Part shown: positions 9,401-17,120 of the stretch, in pieces
Layout: each line of letters starts with the position of its first letter
Numbering within the stretch: the stretch's first letter is position 1
Source: Frankia sp. AgB1.9
GTDB taxonomy: Bacteria > Actinomycetota > Actinomycetes > Frankiales > Frankiaceae
NCBI RefSeq assembly: GCF_016786355.1
Contig: NZ_JADWYX010000013.1
Span: 1-64,000 of the forward strand
DNA: 64,000 bases
Direction: 5' to 3'
Translations under genes and position numbers: made by a program
Notes under the pieces: model-generated
Database searches by the model: none
What the model was told of the DNA's origin: nothing
The model's input: the letters and a program-made list of their open reading frames with translations, nothing else

Positions 9401-11199
9401 CCCACCAGTTCGATGACGGCCGCGACGGCGGCCTCGCCCACGCCTACGCACTGACCGCGGCCAAGGCGCAGGGCTCGACGATGGACACTGCCCGCGCCCT
9501 TGTCACCGACGACACCTCACGGGCTGGCCTTTATGTCATGCTGTCCCGCGCCCGCACCGACCTGGCCGCCTACCTGATCCGCCGAGAGGACCTCACCACC
9601 CGCGACGATGACGAGAACTGGCTGCCCGCCGCCCCCAGCCCCGGATCGCACGACCCGATCGAGCGGCTGGCCGGCCGCCTCGAACGCTCCGAGCTCGAAT
9701 ACACCGCTGCCGCCCGGGACCCGGTCGCCGCCAGCGCCCATCAGCTGCGCGCCACGCACACCCTCGCCGAACTCACCGCCCTGCGCGCCGGCCGGCGCGC
9801 CTCGGAACGTCTCCCCGGCCAGCACCTCCCGGTAGCGACTGCGCCGGCGGGCTCCACCAGGTCCGACGTGGACCGCACGAGCCACGAGCGCGCCGCCGCG
9901 AGCCGCGACGCGCCGTTCGCGCCGGACGCGCCGTTCGCGCCGAGCCAGGCGTCGCCGGCCGAGCCGAGCCGGCCGGCCCGCTCCGCGTCGGTCCGGCAAG
10001 TCGCGGCGGCGGCGGGTGTGCCGATCGGGCCGAGGACCGGCCCGAGTATGTCCGGCAGAGGATCCGACCAGGGCGCCCTCGACGTCGACGCGATATCGCG
10101 GCAGGTTCTACTGCGCCGCGCCGAGCTGGCCTCAGAGGCCGCCCTTCGCGCGGCTGCGCTCACCGACCCGCCAGCCCGGCTCGTCGCCCGGATCGGGCCC
10201 CGACCGACGGCCGGCCCGAAGCGTGCGGTGTGGGACAGGGCAGTCAGCGGCCTCGCGATCTACCACGCCCGCCATCGACCCGCCGCCCCGATCTGGTCAG
10301 CCGGCCCACCGCCCGGCGCCACCCCCGACGACCGGACACGCGACCCGTGGCTTGTGGCCCGCGACCAGGCCACCCGACTTGCCCACGCCTGGGCCGCGTT
10401 CCTGCCCGAATCGGTGCGAGACCAGTTCACGAATCCCGGCCAGAGGGTGCCCCGCGACCGGGCGATCGCCGGCCTGCATGCTCTCCTGGACGCCGGTCAC
10501 CCGCCTGCTCGGCTCGCCGCAGCCCTCCGCCAAGATCCGGTCGATCGTGTCCAGACCGCAGCCGCGATCCTCGACCACCGCGTAGCCGACCTGTGTCGCC
10601 GCGCTGGGATCGACCTGACGCTCTACGACCTACCAGCCCCCGGCACCGCCCAGCAGGAATGGAACGCTGTCACCGACCTGCTCGCCCGAGCCGAGACGTC
10701 CCACCTCGCCATCCGCCCGACCCCGGCGCTCGCCGCCGAACGCCGGACCCTCACCGCGAGACTGGCCCGGCCGGGCGATCACAACCCAGCCGCCGGCCCG
10801 GCTGCCGCACCGGGAAGCGAGCCGCTCCAGCGGGCCGAGCTGCTGGCACGCGCGGAACTGGAGACCCGGCTTCGCCGTATCGAGGCCGCCCTCGACCGGC
10901 AAACCGCCGAGGCCCTCCTCCACGCGAATTCCGAGCCCACCAGCTACCTCGTCTCACTGCTCGGCCCCCGCCCACTCGACAGCGGTGCCGAGACAACCGA
11001 GTGGAATCAGGCGGCCGGCCGTGTCGAGCACTACCGTCACCACATCCTCGGCTTGCCCTACGGTCCACCCGCCCGGCCCGGTGCCGCCGATCCCATACTC
11101 CATGCGCTGGGAGACCGACCCATCGACCCCAGTGACGCAGCCAATTATGACCGGGCCTGCGACATTGATAGCTTGCGCGGCTACCAATTGGAGATGTAG
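6436..11199 (+). CDS. MobF-family conjugative relaxase-helicase (TrwC/TraA-like) with inserted HTH domain
   Basis: A 1587-aa protein expected to nick the origin of transfer and unwind the strand during conjugation. The N-terminal TrwC relaxase domain contains candidate nucleophile tyrosines (YY at 43-44) and the metal-binding HLHVH triad at 267-271. Between them, residues ~123-181 form an excisionase-like helix-turn-helix (LTLRQASVLAGVSATYLRFL then WRVRRGDLERWM). A RecD-type helicase follows, with Walker A GAAGTGKT near 657 and Walker B VLIVDEATQIG near 729; QGSTMD and LYVMLSRAR are helicase motifs V and VI. The C-terminal ~500 residues are Ala/Pro/Arg-rich and helical. The start is GTG at 6436. 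No coupling protein or secretion genes accompany it, which suggests mobilization by a helper element. Confidence 0.9.
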   Translation: MIATARVLRIRPGSPGELRRAARAVVAYVEGGQSGSSVGLAGYYGRAVGRARGQLAELVGLRGEVTGKALARLLEGRHAVTGRPLLPAAGSAARVRSATRDAGTAAARPAGSGGAAADGAGELLTLRQASVLAGVSATYLRFLVRKTALAGEEASAEMLAGRKGADGQWRVRRGDLERWMAARVEPAMVLGFDVVCAAPKSVSLLWAFGDAAMRADVAAALDAAVDATIGYLERHAAFGKVAGRNRPAEGLAVASYLHDVSRSVEAHLHVHNIVINAVVVPTDDDGSDMSVSGWEWRALDGAVLLGHVRTAGFVGAAVLRHELAKRRGLEWGPVRNGVAELAAFPAELLTAFSTRHGEVMDEFTQLVAAGFEPSGATMSAAQRGSRAPKTVLADEAVHALQVDRLEAGGWTVGQVRALSAAGEYRPEPVSDRDVAELFTLLAGPVGLTEKSTMFGRRDIVRHISAWSCDRLDAEAIERLADRFLADPRVVYLLDATPGQRRRQEPEPLYTVEDMLDAEKRLLALISRGRVAAGVAPRVLASARLVDAHLAAATRDPTGLGASPHGASGTTGANAGGANGATGAAADRAGLRGSSVRAGRAAGPVADTGTGRTVDPETNGAPPRAGSVGPVLSGEQAELVRRLLADQDLVRLAVGAAGTGKTEAMRVLVDIVEAEGRTVFATAHGGRQAEELADRIGVPARVVASWLTLLDAVDADPAGELAAVWPAGSVLIVDEATQIGTRDAVRLVDYAARNGTVVILLGDPAQLGSVAAGGWFRHLVETTPDVPTLTTVHRQTGPEMAVVRAALDALRAEAGSPIAALDRLASTGKIHLADDSDALLAQAVADWYAERRRQIDAIEQDTLGPDPDTVRPRPAQAPKPVKAHLLAERHRDVEALNRAARTLLTADGSLTGPPLAVAGREFQVGDEVVTLTQTGHTLIPAGRPGSAYIRTGTIGVVTAVHVDPANPAAQSLTVYFPSKGAVVVPWTYLTHQFDDGRDGGLAHAYALTAAKAQGSTMDTARALVTDDTSRAGLYVMLSRARTDLAAYLIRREDLTTRDDDENWLPAAPSPGSHDPIERLAGRLERSELEYTAAARDPVAASAHQLRATHTLAELTALRAGRRASERLPGQHLPVATAPAGSTRSDVDRTSHERAAASRDAPFAPDAPFAPSQASPAEPSRPARSASVRQVAAAAGVPIGPRTGPSMSGRGSDQGALDVDAISRQVLLRRAELASEAALRAAALTDPPARLVARIGPRPTAGPKRAVWDRAVSGLAIYHARHRPAAPIWSAGPPPGATPDDRTRDPWLVARDQATRLAHAWAAFLPESVRDQFTNPGQRVPRDRAIAGLHALLDAGHPPARLAAALRQDPVDRVQTAAAILDHRVADLCRRAGIDLTLYDLPAPGTAQQEWNAVTDLLARAETSHLAIRPTPALAAERRTLTARLARPGDHNPAAGPAAAPGSEPLQRAELLARAELETRLRRIEAALDRQTAEALLHANSEPTSYLVSLLGPRPLDSGAETTEWNQAAGRVEHYRHHILGLPYGPPARPGAADPILHALGDRPIDPSDAANYDRACDIDSLRGYQLEM
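9907..9942. repeat. Perfect 18-bp direct repeat inside the relaxase gene
   Basis: Two adjacent identical 18-nt units encode DAPFAP twice, in the disordered linker after the helicase domain. The repeat is in frame, so copy-number change would lengthen or shorten the linker without breaking the protein. Confidence 0.85.
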
Positions 11200-11304
11200 T
11201 CAGTTTGTCGCGCCAATCCGACACCGCGATCGATCAGGCTCCGCGGAGACCGTCAGGCCTCGTGCTCGGAGAGGTGGGCGCAGCCACGATGCCCCCCAAG
11301 CTGG

Positions 11305-13317
11305 CTAACCGGCTGGAACAGACGTTTCTTCGGTAAGACTGTCAAGTCGGTGACTGGCAAGACGCGTGCCGTCTAGTAGCCATTCTCGCCCCTCGGCAGC
11401 AACTCCCTGGAGGAGGTGCAGCGTGTGGTGTAGGCCTGCGGCATCGAGGGCGGCGGCGGAGATCGAGTCCGCTGTCTCGTTCGGTAGGGGATGGCCGGCT
11501 GAGCCTGTGACCTCAAAGCTGATCTCGTCTTGGTCGACGAGCCTAAGCTTGAAGCTTCGTTCACCGCCGTCCTTGCGGCTCATCCGGACGGAGGCAATCA
11601 CGTCGAACCGGTACTCGACCTCCTGCCAGTCGTGGAACGATCCCTGCGCGAAATTGAGCTCGGCCGTTAGTTGGCGAACTCCTCTGTCTGTCAGCAGAAA
11701 GACCATAATGGTGTAGCGGCTGTAACGCCAAGGACCGCGTAGTACGCGGGCGCGGCCTGCGGGATCAGCGCGCTCGTGGATGAACCCGTAGGACAACACA
11801 TCACTTGGGAGCAACCGGTGCACTTTGAGCGCTGAGTCCAATAGTAGTGCCCGGTCGCATTCCAACCATGCCGCCATCTCGGTGTCTTCGGGCCTGCGTT
11901 CCTCCAGTTCGTCGCGCCATGTACGATATGCGCGATCGTCTTCTCGCTTAGTGCGGCGCGCGTCCACTCTGTCCGCGCGGCTCCGGCGGAATTCCAGGTA
12001 TATTTGTGATACGGCGCGTGCCGTAAGCGATATTCCGCCAGCAGTCAGCAGCGCAGCCCCTATCGTGGCAAGGCGATCAGACTGAGCTGCCTTAAGAATG
12101 GCCGAGCTCCAGGCGGTGCCGCCGCCGGCGATCAACAATATTGCCGCCGCCCGTTGTGGGAGGGGAGTCGCCAGCTCGCGGCGATAGTCCCATAGCGAGC
12201 CGTCTTGCCAACGATCCCGCGTTCTTCTGGCGCGGTGCTTGATGAGCCAGGAAATCTTTTCTATCGGGATGCGGGAATCACGGTACACTTCGACGATCTC
12301 ATCGCGCATTGCGCGGCGGATGGCGGCGGTCTGCTTCATCCACTCCCCGCGCCCCGTGTCGGGGAGTCTGTTCGTGGCGAAAAAGTGGTCGAACGTTTTA
12401 TCCACCTTGTCCGCGAAGCCATCCAGAGGCGGTCGATGTCTTCGTATTGGCGAATTTCTATATTCGGCATCCTTCTGTCGGCGCCGCAGGGTCCGAAATC
12501 GCCAGTCGAGTGCGTATCGGCCACCGATACAGCTCGCAGTCAGAGCGAGGCAGCATGTCACGAGCGCTGCCGCGGAGCCCGCGCGCGCCAGGGTATCAAA
12601 GACATCCTTCGTCCCGAGCGCAAGCGCCGCAAGGGCCGCCACGCCACTCAGAACGGAGGTGGTAAAGATCTCGATCGGTCTTGTGGGCCGCTCTCTCGGC
12701 GCGGCGGGGTCTGCCTCGAAGAACAGCGGAACCCGACCGTGGCGATCATCCTTCTTGTGGTCTTGCTCGGCTCGGGCAACGGCTAGTTTCCAGAGTTCGT
12801 TCTCGATGGGGCCATCTAAGTACATTTCCAAATGTCGGAGGACATTGTCGCGTTGTGGACCATCGAGATTCTCGAGTCCGGCGAGCACCTCAGAGAAACT
12901 CCCTGAAGGTTGTTCGACCGCCTCTACTAGGTCGCGGACGATCCGGACGGCACGGTCCCATGGGTCTTCCGGCTTCGGTTCCGTGCTCGCACCGAAGAGC
13001 GGCGACGGATCTCGGAGAAGCTTGCGTTCCTCGTCCGAAAGCTCCCGCCAAGTTCGGCCACTGACCTGCGAGAGCATCCAGTAAAAGCAGACTCGGGAAC
13101 CGCTGGCCCCGGACTTGACTGCCCCGTCGATCGTCTTGCGGGCGAGCCCCGACATTCCGCCGTCGAGGTATCTGACTCCAAGGTCGAACTTCTCAGGGGC
13201 TGTCCCGTCGTCACCAGTCATGTAGATGTAGACGGAGCCGTGGACAGTCTCGGTCTGCAAACCGACCCACGCGGAGTCCCCGGCAATATTCGTTGTGCCA
13301 GGATGCGGTGCGGTCAC
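11305..13317 (-). CDS. Four-TM protein with N-terminal amyloid-like motif; putative membrane effector
   Basis: A 670-aa protein of no recognised family. Residues 9-33 carry the motif N-I-A-x3-A-x-V-G-x-Q-x3-V-x-G-x-V-x-I also present in the upstream nucleosidase (its residues 273-297). Two hydrophobic pairs follow, about 217-237 with 247-268 and 390-410 with 416-441, separated by a basic cytoplasmic loop. The C-terminal ~180 residues (YTIMVFLLTDRGVRQL onward) look like a soluble alpha/beta domain. The ATG at 13317 overlaps the nucleosidase stop by 4 bp, so it is the third gene of the Nudix-nucleosidase operon. By analogy with systems in which an N-terminal amyloid motif couples a sensor to a membrane-killing protein, this is inferred to be the effector. 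The motif match and membrane segments are seen; the role is inference. Confidence 0.7.
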   Translation of the reverse strand: MTAPHPGTTNIAGDSAWVGLQTETVHGSVYIYMTGDDGTAPEKFDLGVRYLDGGMSGLARKTIDGAVKSGASGSRVCFYWMLSQVSGRTWRELSDEERKLLRDPSPLFGASTEPKPEDPWDRAVRIVRDLVEAVEQPSGSFSEVLAGLENLDGPQRDNVLRHLEMYLDGPIENELWKLAVARAEQDHKKDDRHGRVPLFFEADPAAPRERPTRPIEIFTTSVLSGVAALAALALGTKDVFDTLARAGSAAALVTCCLALTASCIGGRYALDWRFRTLRRRQKDAEYRNSPIRRHRPPLDGFADKVDKTFDHFFATNRLPDTGRGEWMKQTAAIRRAMRDEIVEVYRDSRIPIEKISWLIKHRARRTRDRWQDGSLWDYRRELATPLPQRAAAILLIAGGGTAWSSAILKAAQSDRLATIGAALLTAGGISLTARAVSQIYLEFRRSRADRVDARRTKREDDRAYRTWRDELEERRPEDTEMAAWLECDRALLLDSALKVHRLLPSDVLSYGFIHERADPAGRARVLRGPWRYSRYTIMVFLLTDRGVRQLTAELNFAQGSFHDWQEVEYRFDVIASVRMSRKDGGERSFKLRLVDQDEISFEVTGSAGHPLPNETADSISAAALDAAGLHHTLHLLQGVAAEGREWLLDGTRLASHRLDSLTEETSVPAG

Positions 13318-14486
13318 GACATCGCCTGTGCGAGCGTGATAGCGAGTGCGGCCAGGGCGGCCGCGTCGGCCACATCGGCGACGAGGCCGCGCACCTTCTT
13401 GAGAGCGAGCACAAGCTTGCCCTGCTCGGAGCCGGACCCACTGGTCAGAGCGTCGTCGGCCATGTCGAGTTCGCCCTCCGCGGCGCCGCGCGTGTCTTCG
13501 TCCAACTCGCCGGATGCACAGGCCCGGGTGACCTCGGCCCGGAGACTAGCGAGCACTGCGGTCAGGTCCTTCGGCTGCTGGGCGGCGGAACGTCCCATAT
13601 TGATCTTGACGTCGCCGCGTACATTGCCAGCCTGCATACCGACGCGCGCGTTTCCGGAGGCGATGTTGCGGGTCATGTCACGCATGTCCGTTCCCTTCAC
13701 CGTGGCGGTAGATGTTTTCGCATTGTCAGGCATGGGCTCGGCGGCAACTACTCTCTCGGCCAGGGCGACGGCGAAGGCAGCTGCGTTTTGGACCGCTCGT
13801 TCCTGCCAGCGCTCGCGGTCGCTGACCTGCTTGGTCCCGTCTGCCCGATCGCTGATAGCCCGGATCACGACCGCGGGTCGGCTCCTGTTCAGGTGCGCCG
13901 CCTGCGCGACCCCGGCGCCTTCCATCTCGACTGCCATAGCGTCGTTGTAGTGATCGAGGAGCCATCGTGCGTCTGCTGATGTCTTCGAGTCGATGACCAT
14001 CTCGCCGGCTGCGATCGGGCCAAAATGAACGGACGGAGCCGGCCCCCGGTCGGACAGGTTGCCCATCCACTCGCCGTTTCTTTTTACCTCGCGCGCAAGC
14101 TGATCGATTGCGTGCGGGATCTCCCACGCTCGCGGCCTGGACTTGCGTCCGTCGTCTTCACTGGTGGCGCCGTGGTAGGCGTAGATGTGGGTCGCCACAA
14201 CGATGTCGCCGAGTCCGAGATTGGAGCGGAGCGCGCCCGCAACACCGACGAAGAAGACGGCAGTTGGGTCGAACTCGGTGATGGCCCTCTCGGCGATGAT
14301 CGCGGCAGCGCCGTTACCTTTTCCGACCAGTGCCAACGCGATCTGGCACCGACCAGAAGCGACCTTTCCTAGCTCAAACTGGGTACCCTGAGGATGTCTA
14401 CGAAAGCGCCTGTCTTGCATCTGTTGCCGAACCGCGTCGTACTCGGAATCCAACGCAGTGAGAATTACAACCGGTTTGCGGGTCAC
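13314..14486 (-). CDS. MTAN/PNP-type nucleosidase with C-terminal amyloid-like motif
   Basis: A 390-aa protein. Residues 1-~245 form a nucleoside phosphorylase/5'-methylthioadenosine nucleosidase domain: VVILTALDSEYDAV at the N-terminus, FVGVAGALRSNLGLGDIVVA (79-98), substrate-binding EMEGAG (187-192) and the catalytic-Asp segment VIRAISDRAD (207-216). A linker leads to residues 273-297, which repeat the motif found at the N-terminus of the next protein, then a helical C-terminal domain (310-390). The enzyme would cleave the glycosidic bond of an adenine nucleoside or related signal. Enzyme-plus-motif proteins of this shape occur in bacterial conflict systems. The stop overlaps the membrane protein start, and the start overlaps the Nudix stop, both by 4 bp. 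The true substrate is unknown. Confidence 0.85.
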   Translation of the reverse strand: MTRKPVVILTALDSEYDAVRQQMQDRRFRRHPQGTQFELGKVASGRCQIALALVGKGNGAAAIIAERAITEFDPTAVFFVGVAGALRSNLGLGDIVVATHIYAYHGATSEDDGRKSRPRAWEIPHAIDQLAREVKRNGEWMGNLSDRGPAPSVHFGPIAAGEMVIDSKTSADARWLLDHYNDAMAVEMEGAGVAQAAHLNRSRPAVVIRAISDRADGTKQVSDRERWQERAVQNAAAFAVALAERVVAAEPMPDNAKTSTATVKGTDMRDMTRNIASGNARVGMQAGNVRGDVKINMGRSAAQQPKDLTAVLASLRAEVTRACASGELDEDTRGAAEGELDMADDALTSGSGSEQGKLVLALKKVRGLVADVADAAALAALAITLAQAMS

Positions 14487-15211
14487 TGGAGCTCCTTCAA
14501 AGTCGGCGGCCGGGGCGGACGGACCATCGGTGGGTACAGGGTTTTGTTTGGCCCCGCCGCGAAGAGGCGAGCGGGCCGCCCCGCGGTAGCACGTGCCTGC
14601 CCGGCGGGAGCGATGAAGCCTTCCGTCGTGCGGACCTTCCGGGCGAAGTTCCTAGGGTCGAGAGGCATCCCCCACACCGCCTCGTAAACCTCCTGGAGGT
14701 CGGCGATCGAGAAAACAGCGTCGCAGAATGCAGTCGCGAGGGCGGAGTGCTCCAGCTTCGAGCGGGCACGCTCGACGCCGTCGGTGACGATCCGCTTGTG
14801 GTCGAAGGCGAGATCACATCGAGCGTCGAGAAACTGATCGACTGGCCGCCAAGCGGCGTCAGCGGCGTCGGTTCCTGCGACGGGATCAGGTAGCTGCGGC
14901 GCGATCGCCAGATAGGCCACGGAGACCACACGTCCACGTGGGTCACGGCCGGGCTCGTCGTACACACCAAGCTGTTCAAGATGTAGCCCAGAAACGTCCA
15001 GGCCAGTCTCTTCCGCGAGTTCCCGAGTCGCCGCGGCCTGGATGCTCTCCTCGGCGTGAGCCAAGAAGCCGCCCGGCAGGGCCAGGGCGCCCCGGTAGGG
15101 CTCCTCGCCTCGTTCAACGAGCAGCACTCGTAGGACCGATTGCCGCAGGGTCAGGATCACCAGGTCCACGGCGATCAGCACGGACGGCGGTCTCCAAGGT
15201 TCTTCTTGCAT
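14483..15211 (-). CDS. NrtR-like regulator: Nudix domain plus winged helix
   Basis: A 242-aa protein with an N-terminal Nudix fold and a C-terminal winged helix (FSIADLQEVYEAVWGMPLDP, then NFARKVRTTEGFI and GRPARLFAAG), the architecture of NrtR repressors that sense ADP-ribose or other NAD-related ligands. The Nudix box reads GGFLAHAEESIQAAATREL followed by AEETG. It has one residue more than the consensus spacing between the glycine and REL, so catalysis may be lost and the domain may only bind ligand. It is the first gene of a three-gene operon and is preceded by two palindromes (15229-15243 and 15256-15273) that are plausible operators. Autoregulation by a nucleotide-sensing repressor is the inferred control of the downstream nucleosidase and membrane protein. 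Confidence 0.85.
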   Translation of the reverse strand: MQEEPWRPPSVLIAVDLVILTLRQSVLRVLLVERGEEPYRGALALPGGFLAHAEESIQAAATRELAEETGLDVSGLHLEQLGVYDEPGRDPRGRVVSVAYLAIAPQLPDPVAGTDAADAAWRPVDQFLDARCDLAFDHKRIVTDGVERARSKLEHSALATAFCDAVFSIADLQEVYEAVWGMPLDPRNFARKVRTTEGFIAPAGQARATAGRPARLFAAGPNKTLYPPMVRPPRPPTLKELQ

Positions 15212-15225
15212 GCCACCAGACTAGC

Positions 15226-15273
15226 TTCCTGTCAGGATGACAGAAAGTGGCGATGTTGTCGTCTAGGCGACAA
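15226..15273 (-). promoter_or_regulatory. Two palindromes in front of the Nudix-nucleosidase operon
   Basis: CTGTCA-GGA-TGACAG (15229-15243, extended by TT/AA at both sides) and TTGTCG-TCTAGG-CGACAA (15256-15273) lie 18 and 45 nt upstream of the regulator start. Both are dyad-symmetric and share a T-G-T-C core. They are the natural candidates for binding by the NrtR-like protein encoded immediately downstream. Confidence 0.55.
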
Positions 15274-15468
15274 TCGATGGCGTGAGGCGAAGGAGCGTCG
15301 CGCCCCGAGGCTGCGAGGTACGCGGGTCCGCGGTGGCGGCAGTGTCATTGGCTAGGGCGGCCCAAGCCCTACGCAGGCAGGTTTCCGAATTATGATCTTG
15401 TCCGCGACCTCATCGATAATCGGCGATCCTCGGGCGCCGCCAGCGCGACTGGCCGCACGGGCGTCTTC

Positions 15469-16647
15469 TCAGGCGGCGGCTATGGCTTGGCGGCGCCATT
15501 CGGATAGGTAGCGGCGGGCGGTGCCCGCGTGTAGGTCGATGACGGGCGCGAGGTCTCGGGCGAGGGCGTAGTCGGTGCGCGGGTCGTCGGGGGCGACGTC
15601 GCGGAGCAGAACGGCGGCGAGGCGGGCGCGTTTGCTGCCGCGCCGGCAGGTGCGCAGGGCCCGAGTGAGCACGGCCGGCGGGATGGGCTCCGGCGCGTCC
15701 CACCCCGCGTCGCCGTCCGGCCAGGGCTCGTCGCTGTCTGGGGCCGACAGCGGTGCGGCGTTCTCGATCTGCGCGGCGGGCGCCGGGAGAGACGAGCCGG
15801 AGGCGGTCGGATGGCCGGCGTGTTGGACAGCGGTCGGCTCCATGCGCTGCCGGTCGTCGAGGTGCTCCAGGCCATTCGCCCCGTGCGCTTCGGCGCCAAC
15901 CTGGCTGTCGTCGTGGCCGGCGGCGTTTGGGCGGTCGCCGCTGAGCGTGGACCGTCGGGTGCTGTCCGGGTCAGGACTGCGTGGGCCGGCGGCACGTTCC
16001 GGCTGGTGGCGAGCCTTACGGATCTGGCTCATGAGCATTTCGTAGGACCCGATCAAAGCTGCTGATGGCCACGCGGCTATCAACCTGGCTGCGAGGTCAG
16101 GCTCGGCGTGCATGACGTTCGCGGCGATGCTCGCGGTGGAAGCCAGCGCGAGCAGTGCATATGGCAGTGGGGAACGGCGGCGGCCAGCGCGGCTGTCGGC
16201 GAGGAGGGTCAGGCTCGCCGCGACGATCAGCCCGTCGACCGAGATCGGCACGATCGCCGCCGTCACCCGGTCCTCGCCGTGTTCGCGGGCGACGCCGGCC
16301 ATGTGTCTGTAGGACACGATGCCGGCGATCAGCGCGACGGTGACGACGGCCGCGACGGTCGCCAGCCGGATCCAAAGCTCCCCGTTTCCTCTCCGCGACC
16401 CGCGCGTTCTGCTGGCCTCCGAGAGCGCGACTGCTGCGTCGCGTGGGCTGGTCAGCGGGACGGCGGAGACGTCGGTCGTCGTGGCCGTTGCAGCAGTCCC
16501 AGACGGGCGCGCCGAGGCGGGGCCGGCGGCGACGCGTGGGCCGGCGGCGGGCCGGGCTATGCGGGGCCGGACGTCGGTCGGCTCGCCCGGGCGGCCCTGG
16601 GCGGCGGTTGGCTTGTTGGCACGGGGCCGGGTGGTCGGAGTGGTCAT
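15469..16647 (-). CDS. DUF2637 membrane protein (SpdA-like, plasmid spread)
   Basis: A 392-aa protein. A disordered Pro/Ala/Arg N-terminus (~1-85) is followed by a DUF2637 membrane region with about four TM segments: LATVAAVVTVALIAGIVSY, AAIVPISVDGLIVAASLTLL, PYALLALASTASIAANV and AARLIAAWPSAALIGSYEML. This family is typical of conjugative plasmids and integrative elements of actinomycetes and is linked to intramycelial spread. The acidic middle is low complexity, and the C-terminal ~65 residues (ARDLAPVIDLHAGTARRYLSEW) look like a helix-turn-helix. The ATG at 16647 was chosen because sequence further upstream is not protein-like; an AGGAG lies about 25 nt ahead, which is too far to be convincing. 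It is probably co-transcribed with the genes to its right. Confidence 0.8.
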   Translation of the reverse strand: MTTPTTRPRANKPTAAQGRPGEPTDVRPRIARPAAGPRVAAGPASARPSGTAATATTTDVSAVPLTSPRDAAVALSEASRTRGSRRGNGELWIRLATVAAVVTVALIAGIVSYRHMAGVAREHGEDRVTAAIVPISVDGLIVAASLTLLADSRAGRRRSPLPYALLALASTASIAANVMHAEPDLAARLIAAWPSAALIGSYEMLMSQIRKARHQPERAAGPRSPDPDSTRRSTLSGDRPNAAGHDDSQVGAEAHGANGLEHLDDRQRMEPTAVQHAGHPTASGSSLPAPAAQIENAAPLSAPDSDEPWPDGDAGWDAPEPIPPAVLTRALRTCRRGSKRARLAAVLLRDVAPDDPRTDYALARDLAPVIDLHAGTARRYLSEWRRQAIAAA

Positions 16648-16886
16648 AGCGGCCTGCCAAATGAGTAGGGAGCTCCTATATCGGCAGTGCGAATCTGCGG
16701 GCCGGTTCCGGAAGCCGTTGGCGGGGACTGGAGGCGAAGGTCCCGGCGGCGTCACCGCCGGTGTCACCACGGATGTCATCGCCGACGACATCGCGGCGGG
16801 CATCGCGCGGAACTGGGACCTTGTGGAGGCCATCCGTACGGGCATCGCTGACCCGCCGGACCGCCTGGCGGGGTGGGGTAGGCGGG

Positions 16887-17120
16887 TCAGGCCGCGGGGG
16901 CGCAGGCGCGCCGCAGAAGGCGGACGAGGGTGAGAGCGCGGTCAGCGGTTTGGGCGGCCAGCCAAGCGAGGAGCCGTTCGTCGTCCGGGCCGAGTGGCAT
17001 GCCGGTCAGGGCGGCCCGTAGTTCGGCGGCCCTACCCGTCAAGGTCGTCGGTAGTGAAGCCGACGAGCTCCTGGCCGAGCCTCCCGGTGGCCTTCGCCTG
17101 CCCGTGCGATACCGGGCCAT
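16887..17120 (-). CDS. Small hypothetical protein overlapping the recombinase-like gene
   Basis: Up to 77 aa, ending in a plausible amphipathic region (GPDDERLLAWLAAQTADRAL then RLLRRA). The first 30 residues overlap the 3' end of the recombinase-like gene in another frame, so the real start may be a TTG at about 17046, which overlaps the recombinase stop. No family is recognised. Position between the recombinase-like and DUF2637 genes on the same strand suggests it belongs to the same transfer operon. Confidence 0.4.
   Translation of the reverse strand: MARYRTGRRRPPGGSARSSSASLPTTLTGRAAELRAALTGMPLGPDDERLLAWLAAQTADRALTLVRLLRRACAPAA

Noticed and set aside
16648..16845. N-terminal extension of the DUF2637 protein
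   Set aside because: The added 66 residues are low complexity and the family begins close to the membrane domain; ATG at 16647 is adequate.
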